Source: Climacteris rufus (taxonomy: Eukaryota > Chordata > Aves > Passeriformes > Climacteridae). From it: 64,000 nucleotides of DNA. This document shows positions 11,301 to 22,412 of the stretch, piece after piece (positions within the stretch are counted from its first letter, which is position 1; each line of letters begins with the position of its first letter). The translations under genes and the position numbers were made by a program. Where the stretch lies: positions 1,254,962 through 1,318,961 of the forward strand of contig VZRZ01005967.1 in assembly GCA_013398175.1 (NCBI GenBank), in the 5' to 3' direction. The notes under the pieces were generated by a model. The model did not search any database and was not told the origin of the DNA. It was given only the letters and a program-made list of their open reading frames with translations.

Positions 11301-12739
11301 TTGATATTTCACAGAATAATAAGCTTAAAGGAGTAGAACAGGAATGCAGGGTTTCCTCTCCTTTTAATGGTTCATTAATACTAGTTATAAATGTATAATG
11401 GCTGATCACATCTTCATCTTGTACAAGGCCCCCAAACATGTGTGACAACATGTTCCTCTTGTTCTATAGGTTACCTGGTTTACTGATTGTTTCGTAATGC
11501 AAAGGCAGCCCCAGCAAGGTGACCTCCCTCAGCCCTGCTCTCAAGATTTTCCTAGATATCCTCTACAGATAGGCATGTTTCTTCCAGTACAGCATCTCAA
11601 GTCCAGTTCAAATAATAGGTTTTCTGGTTCTCTGCTGGGACAAAAAAAGAGATAGTGAGATAGTGAATAGTGATATCAGAAAAGTAGGTATTGATGGTAA
11701 TATCATCTAGGTTGTAGACCATTTTTAGGGAATCTTTTCTAATTCATTCCCACATGAAAAGTTCCTTTTTATTTTCAGTTTCCTGAACCACATTATCTCT
11801 AAAATTTTTTGTAAGTCTTAGTAATTTACTTAATATTCATAATCCTGTTTAATTATAGCTACATGTGATTTTCTATTTTTCGATATCAGATTTCCAGGTT
11901 ATAATAATATAAAAGAAAATGTAATTTGCAAAAATATATACAGGTACATAGTGCTCAATTTTGATGATGCTGGGCACAGTCTGGGGACTGATTATGTCTC
12001 TATTTATACATAGTAGATTGGGGAAATCAAATGGTCTTAGCATCTGGGTTTTAAGACAGTCTAAGTAACAACACAGATGTTACTGCCAGACTGCATACAG
12101 ACTTGTAGTGGAGGAGCACAGTGGAAAGATACTACAGATATCCCATTTCTCCATTATGTGCCCATTCTACACCTCAGCTGAAAGTCCAATAAGCATCTAA
12201 CACCCCTTTAGCTCTCAAGAATTTATTTATGGCTTATGGGTTATGATTAAAGTACCCTTCAGTGTTTCTGCATAATATTTTTAACAGAAAACGTTGATGT
12301 TTTTGTTGGAGAAACAAGTTCAGTGTTATATCAGAGGAGGTGTGCTCTAGCTTAAGACTTAAGACAGACAAAAAGAATGGAAATATGAAGACCTCAGCCA
12401 GTGCTTTGCTGCTTTTCAGAATCTAAACATTTATGTTCTGGTGGGAAATTTGCGATATTCCCCTGATGATTTCAATTACTCTTCTTTATATTTATTGCAT
12501 TTTTTTGGTGAAAGTTGCATTTCCAAACCAGTCTATAACACTATAGAGAGCACTCATATGTCAGTACTTCACTGAATCTCTGATCAGTTATATCTGCTAA
12601 TTTCTGCGGTAAGAGGCCCTGACATGGTTCCTGGTGGATGCATTTCAATGCAGCAGTTCTCGCCTGAGATTTGATGGAAGCGTTTGACATGTTTAAAAAC
12701 TTTTCTTACTAGCTAAGGTGAAGTATAGGTTTGAGGTCT
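8311..12739. other. Gene-free segment
   Basis: AT-rich sequence with a short (TTTG)4 run at 9002-9016. A 146-codon minus-strand open frame (11011-11451) overlaps a shorter plus-strand frame and shows no recognisable protein family. No gene is called. Confidence 0.5.
9002..9016 (+). repeat. (TTTG)n microsatellite
   Basis: Four consecutive TTTG-type units followed by T-rich sequence. Short and ordinary. Confidence 0.85.
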
Positions 12740-12760
12740 GGCCCCCATAAAGGGGGGGCC
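12740..12760. repeat. GC-rich hairpin (7-bp arms)
   Basis: GGCCCCC and GGGGGCC flank a 7-nt spacer (ATAAAGG). ATAAAGGCC recurs immediately afterwards. The arms are pure G/C within AT-rich DNA, so a stable small stem is possible. No function can be assigned. Confidence 0.75.
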
Positions 12761-15700
12761 ATAAAGGCCAATAGGACATATACAAGTATTTCTACATAGA
12801 TACAAAATTTATAGTGCATGCAGGAGGAGATGCAGACATTATACAACGTGCATGACTGGGACAAGGAGCATTATGAATAACTGAAAAGCAGATTTGCTAG
12901 CTTTTTTGCTTTATTTATATTTTTTTCTATTAAATACTTCACAGTCCTGAACTTTTCAGCAAAATTTCATCTTGTAAAATAATCTGAAATGGATGTATTC
13001 ACCCGGGTGCAAGCACATGCTCCTTCTGTACCTGCTCAGTGGTTGTATGCTCTGGATGAATCAGTAAACACAGTAAACATGGTAAACACAAAATCAGGAT
13101 CACAGCCCTTCTTAAAAGGAAATGTATAAGAAATTATTACAATGATGATGGTGTCCAAGTATCTGTTGCTGTTGTTGCTTTGTGTAAATAGTTTCATTTA
13201 CAACTCTTCACTGTTCAGAAACCTTACTGAGTTGTTCTATTCCCAGATGGTTTATTAAACACTCTGCTCCTGCAGGAAATGGTCAAGTCTACATGCTCTG
13301 TTCTGGATCTCAGCCTCCTTAGCAGGGAAACAGAAAGTGACACATTCATTCTCCTCTGGTCCTTTATATGACAGACCATGTGCACTCTACCCAACACAAA
13401 TCCTCAGTTTTCTCCAAGACCTTTACCAGAATCCTCCACAGAGGAGGAAGAACAAAAGTTTCCCAACTCCTCTCACCTTGAAACTTGCCTCATTCTTCTT
13501 CTATCCTCTTATATCCCCACAGTTACAGGGATTTTTATCTTTTAGGACTTGCAGATGTTCCAGACTCCACCAGAAGAGAAGTTCCTCCAAACTGTGCCCC
13601 TTGCAGGGACAAGATATTTTTTCTATCACCTCTGGAAACAGCCATGCTTTCTAAACAGTAGCTAACTTCTTGTAAACAATCACTGAATACCAGGAGATGA
13701 GTTGTCCCTGAAAATTTCCCACACAGCAAATATGCAATCAAGGGTCTTTAACAGATTCCATCTCCTAGTTTGTGGATTTTCATTTATGGTGTAACAAACC
13801 TTGGCAGAAATCCTGAGCAAGTTTCCAATCACTTGAATTGAGCCTTTCCTTGGTCTGATTTACTGTAAGGTCTGATGAAGGATGTTTATTCTTTTCCCCC
13901 AAGCTATTTCATCTTGGAGAACCACTCAGTGTTTCTCTGATTCAATGATGATAAAATCCAATCCATCTATCAAGATGAGTCAGCAGACTAGGTCTGCTCA
14001 CATCCCTCTCCCCACACACATACAGAGCAACAAAATGCCAACAAGCTGCATGTTGAACATATGTGCAGAACAGCTATGATAAGTTAGAACAATCTTTAAC
14101 TTACTCACTGTGCAATTCAAGTACATCTTGTACATGAGTTTCCAAAATTATTTTAATAATCATCTTTGACTAGACAGTTGAAGATAGTTGGATCTCTTCC
14201 TGAAGGCACGTTCCCACAGTAATACCCATGGCACATCCATTACAGACAGTGCTGTTAGTTCTCATTAGCTAGGACAAACAAGGCAATGAGTCACAATCTC
14301 CCTACATAAAGGATTCCATTGTTTTAAACTGATAAACCAGAGATTCTGCTCTGTGCTGGTGTAAACCTGAAATTGATTAAAGTTTCCTGGGATGTTAGAA
14401 AGGCGTGTTTGAATGGATATGGACTTGAGGTGTCAAGGAAATCTACCACAAAGATACAGTCAGTTTATATCTTTTCCAATGGAAGTTACTCAGCTTTTCT
14501 CACTGTTGGGAGAACCTATTATATTTGCGGCAAGTATTTTCCAAATGCCTCTGAGAAAACTAGGCTTAAGCTAAATAGATTGCAACAAATATTTCTAAAG
14601 TCTGCCCAGAAAAATAAAATGTGTTTATACACTTTTCCCTTAATAGTCTATTTCTAGTAGGTGGCATTTTTTTCCAAAATGTTCTGAAGTGTATCTAATT
14701 TACACTACTATGAGAAAATATTCTTCCTCTTATGCTTTGGCTCTTGTTTTGTTGTTAGGTTTTGTAAAATCTTAGCTCTAATGGTGAAAGCCAAAGACAG
14801 AAATATTTTACCTGAACTTTGCCAGTAACATCAAAAGATGTGCTATTATCTCAACAGCAATTTGGACTGGTTATCAAATGATAATCTTGGAATAAGTGAG
14901 TATGATTTGTGACGGTACTTATCTTTTGTAGGTGTGGTTGGCATGTATTAAAATGTTTTTTTTCTTGCTGGATAGCATGCCAAAGACTTCAGGCAATAAG
15001 TAATTATTCCATGTAAAATATTTATTCTCTGCCAGTCATATGTCTTTCTCAAAGATCTGACTTTGCAGCAAGCACTTAAAACCATGTAAAAGCTTAAATA
15101 TGGGGCCAGACTGAAATCTGATGTAAGCAACTACAACAGATATGTGTTGTGTGTGCTCAGGAGCATTTTGTGAGTAGAGACCAGTTGTAATAACTTTCTT
15201 CATTTATTCAGAACCTTAGGATTAGGTATCCAATATTGGACAGTCAATTTTTGTTCCAGCCATTCAGTTTCTGGTCCATCTGTGAACCAGCCAGGAATTC
15301 ACTAAGGTGAAGATGTTTGTGCTTGAGAGCTGCAAAATGAACCTTCTTTTCCTTTTATTCCATTATATGTTGTAGGTTATTCCCCATTTGAAAATGTTTT
15401 CTGTGAAAGCTCCAGAACACATGCACAGTGTGAAGTCAGACTGACCATGGCAGCTCCCAGTAGATGCTCTGCTTCTGAACCACAACTATGGCCCTGAGCT
15501 CCTCTGCAGTCCCAACAACTCATCCCTCACCGGAGTGCATACAGTGCGCTGTCACGTACTGGGAATGCTAAAGTGAACACATTAAAATAAATTGTGCTAG
15601 TTTGAACTTGCACTAATTTATTTAAAGATTTATTTTCTCAAATCTAGTGCTAAGAACTGAACTCATAACCCAAGACATACTCCACCCTTCCAAAATCACA

Positions 15701-18700
15701 CACAAGACACAATCGAGAGAGCAAATAGGGTAATAAATGTGCATGTACTGTCTGTGTTATCTGCCTTTTCAAATTTAAAAAAAATCCCTTCAGTATTTAC
15801 ATGTCTACACCATTAACATCCTCTCTTCTTGACTCTAACTTCAGCACCTAGATACAAAGCTGATTTTATTTCCTCTAATTCCTTAAGAGAGTATGCAGAC
15901 AGCTGCTGCTGCTGCATTGGTGCTTGCCTGCAGGGCTGGCAGGTAGTTGTACTTCTGAAAGGTTTCAGGGCACGTCTCCCTCTTAAGAAGTGTTGGAAGG
16001 CACAAACCACTCCTCAAGTACAATGAAAAATTGAAAGAAGAAGCTTCAGGAGGTGAAATAAACTTCTGAAAGACAAAACTGTAAAGTAAACCACAGTTGC
16101 ATTAGCAGCAGACATTGGCATTCACTGTTGTATCTCTTCAGTAAGCTATTTGCAATGAGTAAGTGCAACTAAGATCTCTTTCTATTTATTAAATTTTGCA
16201 GTAGGGAGCAAATTTCTGTCAATGTTAGTGTAACTCCAGCTACTTACAAGCATTATCTCCAGCATATGCCAGTGTGGCAGGTAATTTAGACCCTTGGATG
16301 TAACTTCAATGGGTTTTTTTGTACCCTCTGTGGTGGTTATGAAGGGACTCAACAATAATGAAATCTCTAGATAATTAGAAGCCAATCCCTGTCCTTATTG
16401 CACAGGTAATCTCTTGCTACACTTTTAATATGCTATTGGATTTCAGCAAAGGCTTTCTTTCAATGCTGAAAACCACCCTGCATAAGTAATTCCCATTCAT
16501 AATATATTGATGCCATTTATTTACTAAATCCTTCTGCTTTGCAAGTGAAAACAGCGTTTCTTCTTTAAACCTCCCAGAAACTCAGTATTTCTTCAGTGCA
16601 ACTCTAGTGAAGACTAAACTAAGAAGTCAAGTTAGCAGAAATGCTGGTGTAGTATTAATATAGTGTAAAAAAACACAACAATGGCTTGTTTTAATAATTT
16701 GAAAGACAGGTATTATACTGATCATCTTTTTAAACTGATTCTATCTTGGAGATTACACTGATATGTTAATAGCAGCTTCTGATGTTAAGTTGATAATGTC
16801 ATTTATATATTGGCACAGCACTAGTAGATTGACAAGACCTAAATTCTGTGGCAAGACACAGCAAGATTTAAAGAGGAACAGAAGGAGTTGATGAAAGAGA
16901 GGGATGTGAGCAGATCAGGCTGCATCCTTGGACTTATTAGAAGGATTGTCTGTTAACTTGTTGCTAATCATCCAGCATTTACATGAATAAAAGTATTTAA
17001 TTCTTGAATTTACTGCTTTGAAATTAGAGAACTGAACAATTTTTATCTGCTGCTAAATTGCAGATTTCTAGTTTCCAACAGCTTAAGCTACCCAACATAT
17101 TAGTGCTTCAGATACTTTTTTGTGCATGTAAACATAGCAGGCCTGTACCTGCTCAGGAACATGAAGGACCTCCTGGATTTGTTTTTACTAGGAGGACATC
17201 CTGATTTTTTTGTCAGCATATGTGACTTAACCATCATGAGATTGTCACTGTTGTATAATTCTACAAGGAAATGACATGTTCACAGATCATTCTATATCTG
17301 ATTTGGCCTGAAACCCTGCTGTTATCTCTCACTTCTGATCATTTGAGTGTGGAAACATTTCTGGGCTCTGAACATTTTGAAAGGGATTACATATGAACAC
17401 AAAAAGCAATATTCAAAGGGGAAAGTTTCAGCCTGACTTTTAAAAGTGTTTGGCAAAGGACATCCAGTGAGCTAAAAGGGCTGGGAGTTCCAGACAGAAG
17501 GAACAGGGTATGCAAATATTCAATTAGCAGCAGTACGAGGGTGAGACTTTGGAAGAAACAGAACAATTTAGAGATGAATCTCTGGAAGAATTGGCAGGAA
17601 TGTAGGTGACAAGGAAGTCTTATAAATCATGTCATGAAAAAAGCATGGAATGTTTGATAGCAAGGAACGAAAAACATATGAAAATAGTGCAAGACATTAC
17701 CCAATTAGAAGCAAATGCAATGAGAACATTTCAGGGTAATGGACGGATCAGCTTACTTCTAGGCAGGAGTCCAGCTCACACATTTTAGAATGGCTACCGT
17801 GGAAGCAAAGTGTGTATAGGAAAGTAGGCGTGAAGATGATTAAAATAACCAGGCCTGCTCATGATTGCATGGGATGAAGACAGTGTAATTAACTTGGCTA
17901 AAGGAGTGTCTTATCCTTGTGATGTATGTAAGCTGATAAGAGCCTAAACAAGTGGAGGCAGCTGAAAATTGAACGAGATGGAACGGAGACTTCAAAACAG
18001 CTCCAAAAAAATTGACTCATTTTGTTGCTGTAAAACATGTCCATTTGATCTGCCATACGGAAGGAGCACTCAGCTTGGTCTCCATCCTGAAACAATTCAC
18101 ATCGTAGTGACATTTGGGTACAAACAGGACTTTTGCAATGTAACTTTTCCTGTGCTCAGAGCCAACTAAAGATTAGTTTACCACAGATTACCAAGGAATA
18201 TTTGGGAAAAAATTCTTGCACAAAATGTTTACAGCAGAGAGATGGGTGTAATGGAGAGAGTGAAAACATGGTTAGAAGGGAGAAAGAAGTAAAGTATACA
18301 TGCAGATCCTACCATCTGAACAGAAATGAAAACTCAACATTGATCCACTAACATAATTTTTAGAAAAGTTACTAGAAACTGTTGTAAGGAAATAAAATTT
18401 TAGTTTTCCCTTCATCATCAATAATTTCAAAGTATATTGTTGCAGTTTCACTTGGCTTTTTCAAATGAAATTTTACAACATGAGAAAAAGAATTCTAACT
18501 CTCAAGCTGACTCTTAAAATCCTGATGTAGAGAAGATTAGAAAGAATCTACAAAATAAAGAATGAAGACAGTTGAGAATAGTTGAAGGAACAGATGAAGA
18601 AAGGACTGCTTAGGATACCCTGAAAAACTTTTTTGTTTGTCTGACTGTTCAACTACATAAAAGAGTTGGTCTGAACAGAAACTTATATTTTTCTTCATAA

Positions 18701-18717
18701 TTTCTATCTAAAGTGAA
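12761..18717. other. Gene-free segment
   Basis: Nothing recognisable apart from a triple GTAAACA motif at 13062-13089, listed separately. Open frames are at most 105 codons and look like chance. Confidence 0.5.
13062..13089 (+). promoter_or_regulatory. Three GTAAACA (forkhead-type) motifs at 9-bp spacing
   Basis: GTAAACA occurs at 13064-13070, 13073-13079 and 13082-13088, exactly 9 bp apart. The 9-bp unit is CAGTAAACA, CAGTAAACA, TGGTAAACA. GTAAACA is the core recognised by forkhead (FOX) transcription factors. The simplest origin is a small tandem duplication that happens to multiply this core. Binding or enhancer activity is an inference only. Confidence 0.35.
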
Positions 18718-18771
18718 AAAAAAACCAGCACAACAAACCCACAAACAAGAAACCAAACAAAACCAGAAGCA
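18718..18771 (+). repeat. A/C-rich low-complexity tract
   Basis: An A run followed by irregular AAC/CAAAC units (for example ACCAAACAAAACC). Simple sequence with no gene. Confidence 0.8.
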
Positions 18772-19548
18772 TTTGTTTTACACTGAGCAAAACCTTTCAT
18801 GTGATTCAGCATGCAAGTTTTACCCTAGTCACTTGTAGTAAACATTACTGAAGCTGAGCTTTCAAAGAAAGTCAAGTAGGCTATCAGCTGACCCTCCCCA
18901 CAATGTTCTTACCAGTTGAAGTGCTCAAAAATGTTATGAATTCTGAAGACCTGGCAATGGTAACATGACCTTTCTCCTTCTTACCATGGTTCACAACAAT
19001 GTCTTCAATATATCTGAAAAATTCTTTAAAATAGAAACAGCCCAACAAACATCATATTATGTCAATAAAAATGCCTATAGAAATAGTGTATTTTACTGTC
19101 CTTGGAATTTCAGTTAAAACTCCCAAATAACAGTCATCTAAATTTTAAAGTGTACTGTTTTGAGAGAAAACTTTAAGTTCTTTGAATAATTACTTAACAG
19201 GAGATGGAAGAGTAAGAAGTGGGTTTGATTCTGTGTGGACATATTTGATTGCACTTCCTATTTTTGTTCTCATCATTGGCTACTTTTTTCATAAGTGCAT
19301 ATTTGATGGTCTTGTTTTCAGAATGCTTGCATCCAATACAACACTGGCATGACAGTCTGAGAAAGTGAAATATGTTCTTAAAGTAAGTCTGCAGTCCAAA
19401 TCTCACTGAACACTTTTGTCATGACCCAATATAGCTGGTGCTTAGAGTTTTTAAGGTTGTGTATGTGAAAATGAAACTAAAGGACCTATCTCTCTAAATG
19501 AAATAACTTCACTTTCTGGTTTTAAATTCTGGTTTTTATTCTTGCTTA
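18772..19548. other. Gene-free segment
   Basis: AT-rich sequence leading up to the nested LTR. Nothing recognisable. Confidence 0.55.
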
Positions 19549-19553
19549 GAACC
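19549..19553 (+). repeat. Target-site duplication, left copy (GAACC)
   Basis: GAACC lies immediately before the TG that opens the LTR, and the same five bases follow the CA that closes it at 21318. A 5-bp duplication is the footprint of retroviral integrase. It shows that the whole 19554-21318 block behaves as one insertion. Confidence 0.88.
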
Positions 19554-19604
19554 TGTGCTGGTTTTGGCTGAGGGAGAGTTAAGTGTCTTCACAGTGGCTG
19601 CTAT

Positions 19605-19654
19605 GGGGCTGTGTTTTGGATTTGTGGATTTGTGGATTTTGGGGCTGTGTTTTG
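19605..19654 (+). repeat. Internal duplication in the outer LTR
   Basis: GGGGCTGTGTTTTG occurs at 19605-19618 and again at 19641-19654, a 36-bp offset. GGATTTGT-like units are repeated between them. Other copies of this LTR, as I remember them, have a single such motif followed by TTTGTGCTGAA, so this looks like a local duplication specific to this copy or subfamily. Confidence 0.75.
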
Positions 19655-19808
19655 TGCTGAACACAGGGTTGATAATACAGAGGTGTTTTTGTTATTGCTG
19701 AGCAGGGCTTACACAGAGCCAAGGCCTCTTCTGCTTTTCATATGGCCACACTGGAGAGGAAGTTGTAGTGGGTCTCTGGTTTGTTCCTCTGTATTGGCAC
19801 CAAAAAGA

Positions 19809-20909
19809 TGGTAGTTGGTTGACTCAGGTTGGATGCCAGACACCCACCAAAGCCTCTCTATCCCTCCTCTCTGCAACTGCACCAGGAGCGAAAATATAAT
19901 GAAGTTATATTAGGGTGGGTTCATGAGTTAAGGACAGAGAGAGATCACTCACTGTCATGGGCTAAAAAGACTTGAATTAGAGACATTAATTTAATTCATT
20001 ACTAACTAAATCTAAGAACAAAATCATAGTAGGATAATGAGAAGTAAAACAAGACCTTAAAAACACCTTTCCCTCATCCCTCCCTCCTTCCCAGCTCTAC
20101 CTCCTCCCCTCCAGCAGAGCAGGGAGACATGGAATGGGGCTTACAGACAGTTCACATGATCATCACATGATGTTTCTGCCAGTGCTCAGGAGGAGGAGTC
20201 CTTTCCCTGGGGTCCCTCCCTTCTCCAAAGTGAGTCCATCCCATGGGCAACAGTCCTCTACAAATTGCTGCAAGGTGGGTCACTCCTCCGCAGCGTGCAG
20301 TTCTTCAAGAACAGGATGCTCCAGCATGGGTCCTCCACAGGTTCACAAGTCCTACCAGCAAACCTGCTCTAGCATGGGCATGGGCTCTTCTCTCCACTGT
20401 CTGCAGGGCCCTGCCAGGAGTCTGCTCCAGTGTGGGTTTCCCATGGCTTCACAGGCTCCTCACAGGCATCCACTTGGTCCAGCTGGCGCTCCTCCCCAGG
20501 CTGCAGGTGGTTCTCTGCTCCACCATGGACCTCTGTGCACTGCAGGGACACAGCTGCCTCACCATGGTCTTCATCACAGGCTGCAGAGGAATCTCAGCTC
20601 CGCTGCTTGGAGCAGCTCCTCCTCCTCCTTCTCCACTGACCTTGGTGTCTGTATAGTTGTTTGTCTCACATATTCTCACTCTGCTCTTCTGCAATTATAT
20701 CTGAACTATAACTTTTTTCTTTCTTCTTAAATGTTACCATAGAAGCATTACCACGATTTCTAATTGGCCCAGTCTGGGCCAGTGGCACATCCGTCTTGGA
20801 GCTGGATGGGATTTGCTCTCATATATGGAGGAAGCTTCCAGCAGCTTCTCACAGAAGCCACCCCTGTAGCTCCTTTGCTACCAAAATCTGGCTGTGCCAA
20901 CCCAATACT
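19809..20909 (-). mobile_element. LTR of a second retrovirus family, antisense, nested
   Basis: Read on the minus strand, this begins near 20909 with ATTGGGTTGGC and then TTTTGGTAGC. It continues with GGGGTGGCTTCTGTGAGAAG and CTCCAAGACGGA, passes through a repetitive middle (20250-20620), and ends with GGCATCCAACCTGAGTCAACC near 19815. I recognise this as another abundant bird ERV LTR. It is about 1.1 kb long. The expected AATAAA polyadenylation signal near 19990-20000 reads AATGAA on the minus strand, so it is probably damaged. The exact edges are uncertain, and no target duplication of the inner LTR could be identified. No internal retroviral genes remain, so this is also a solo LTR. Confidence 0.8.
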
Positions 20910-20985
20910 GAGTGCATGGGAAATTGGGAGGAGACACAGCTAGGACAGGTCACCCAAACTGACCAAAGGGATATTCCAGACCATA

Positions 20986-21008
20986 TGACATCATGCTTGG
21001 GATATAAA
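20986..21008 (+). promoter_or_regulatory. U3 promoter elements of outer LTR (CRE-like site, TATA box)
   Basis: TGACATCA at 20986-20993 resembles a cAMP-response element, TGACGTCA, with its CpG mutated. TATAAA at 21003-21008 follows in the sequence GATATAAAGCTGGGG. Together they mark the core promoter of the LTR reading plus. Transcription would start about 25-30 bp further on. Present-day activity is unknown. Confidence 0.6.
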
Positions 21009-21185
21009 GCTGGGGAGAAGAAGGAGGAATGGGGGGACATTCAGTGTGATGGTGTTTGTCTTCCCAAGTCACCATTACCCATGATGGGGCCCTGCTCTCC
21101 TGGAGATGGCTGAACATCTGCCTGCCCATGGGAAGCAGTGAATTAATTCCTTGTTTTGCTTGTGTATGCAACTTTTGCTTTCCCT

Positions 21186-21191
21186 ATTAAA
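21186..21191 (+). terminator. LTR polyadenylation signal (ATTAAA)
   Basis: ATTAAA lies in the expected R region of the outer LTR, followed by the U5-like CCCACGAGTTTTCTGCC. It would end transcripts initiated in a paired 5' LTR. The ATTAAA form is a common variant of AATAAA. Confidence 0.6.
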
Positions 21192-21318
21192 CTGTCTTTA
21201 TCACAGCCCACGAGTTTTCTGCCTTTTGCCCTTCAAATTCCCTTCCCATTTCTGCTGGTGGGGGAGTGAGTGAGCGGCTGCCTGGGGCTTGGCTGCCAGC
21301 TGAGGTTAAACCATGACA

Positions 21319-21323
21319 GAACC
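21319..21323 (+). repeat. Target-site duplication, right copy (GAACC)
   Basis: GAACC directly follows the terminal CA of the outer LTR and matches the left copy at 19549-19553 exactly. Confidence 0.88.
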
Positions 21324-22384
21324 ATAGTACATAAGAGTAACAATCAAACTCTTATCTTTGTTCTGGTAACAGTAATACAGGCATTTCTCAGTCATAATGA
21401 GTGAATAGATTAAAACCTGGAGAGTTCACACTACTGTCACAGACAACCATTCCAGAGTCCACTTCTCCAAGATATCAGCACTTTCCATTTCAACAGTACC
21501 GCTCATGAGACACCCAGCATTATCAAATACAAGGCTTTTCAATGCTAGTCAAGCTTCCCAGCTATGAAAATCTACTGTGAGCTCTAAAAATTAGTTTTCT
21601 CTTTCAGAAACTTATTAATTTTAATCAAGATTGTGCATCATCCCCCTTTTCATATTCTTTCTGGAACTGAACCAAGAGGAGGTCAGGAACTTTCCTTGGG
21701 CTTTGTTTCAGAATTTTTATGGCAGCTACTGAATTACTTGGAGCTTTAAAAGAGTCAGTTTTCCAAAGCTGAGAACAAATAAAGCCAAATCTACTGGGAG
21801 AAAGAATTTAAACAGAAAAATATGAATAATTAGGAACTGTTTAAGAATATTTTACTAGATGTCCAGAAGCCACAATCAATAAAGAAGGACAACTGCTCTG
21901 GTAATAAGCCAACTTGGCTTAGAAGGAAAATTAAAGCCATTCTTAAAAATACTCATGGATACTATATTTGTATGTCTCTGTGTGAGTATGTACATATAAA
22001 CTGATTAATACATATAGAGTACAATGGGGAAAAGGGATTGAGTAGGCAACTGGTAATGAAAGCAGAAGGACAAATATGAAGTGAGTATCTAAAAAAGTTA
22101 AAATACAGTCAAAGGTGCTTTCTAATATACAACTAACACTTCTTTGTATTGAATAGAAATGACACAAAACTGGAACATAGAGATGGGGATGAGACAATGA
22201 TACCATGTAGTTTCATTGACTCCCTAACTTGAGTACAAATTAAAAATAGGGTTTTCATGCAGTCAAACATATAAAGACATTCATCTTAGAATAAATAAAA
22301 TAGGCTGTGGGAGCATCATCCTTTTGGGGACAGTGTAGAGCCTAGAGCAGAAGAACCTATTTCTCACTTTGACAGTGACCTCTG

Positions 22385-22412
22385 TTATAATTAATGAAAT
22401 TATTAATTATAA
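22385..22412. repeat. AT-rich inverted repeat (11-bp arms)
   Basis: TTATAATTAAT and ATTAATTATAA flank a 6-nt spacer (GAAATT). The arms pair perfectly, but with only A and T such palindromes are expected by chance in this base composition. Confidence 0.85.

Larger units (their letters stand above)
19554..21318 (+). mobile_element. Solo retroviral LTR interrupted by an antisense LTR (composite)
   Basis: The block starts TGTGCTGGTTTTGGCTGAGG and ends GGTTAAACCATGACA, the termini of an endogenous-retrovirus LTR that I recognise as very common in passerine and related bird genomes. It is flanked by perfect GAACC target duplications. The outer LTR sequence is present at 19554 to about 19808 and about 20910-21318, roughly 660 bp in total. 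Between the two parts lies about 1.1 kb of a different LTR in the opposite orientation. No gag, pol or env sequence flanks it, so it is a solo LTR left by LTR-LTR recombination. Open frames of up to 198 codons inside are incidental. The family name is not assigned. Confidence 0.88.

Noticed and set aside
20134..20730. 198-codon open frame, the longest in the window
   Set aside because: It lies wholly inside the antisense LTR, where the repeated GC-rich motifs keep several overlapping frames open. No known domain.
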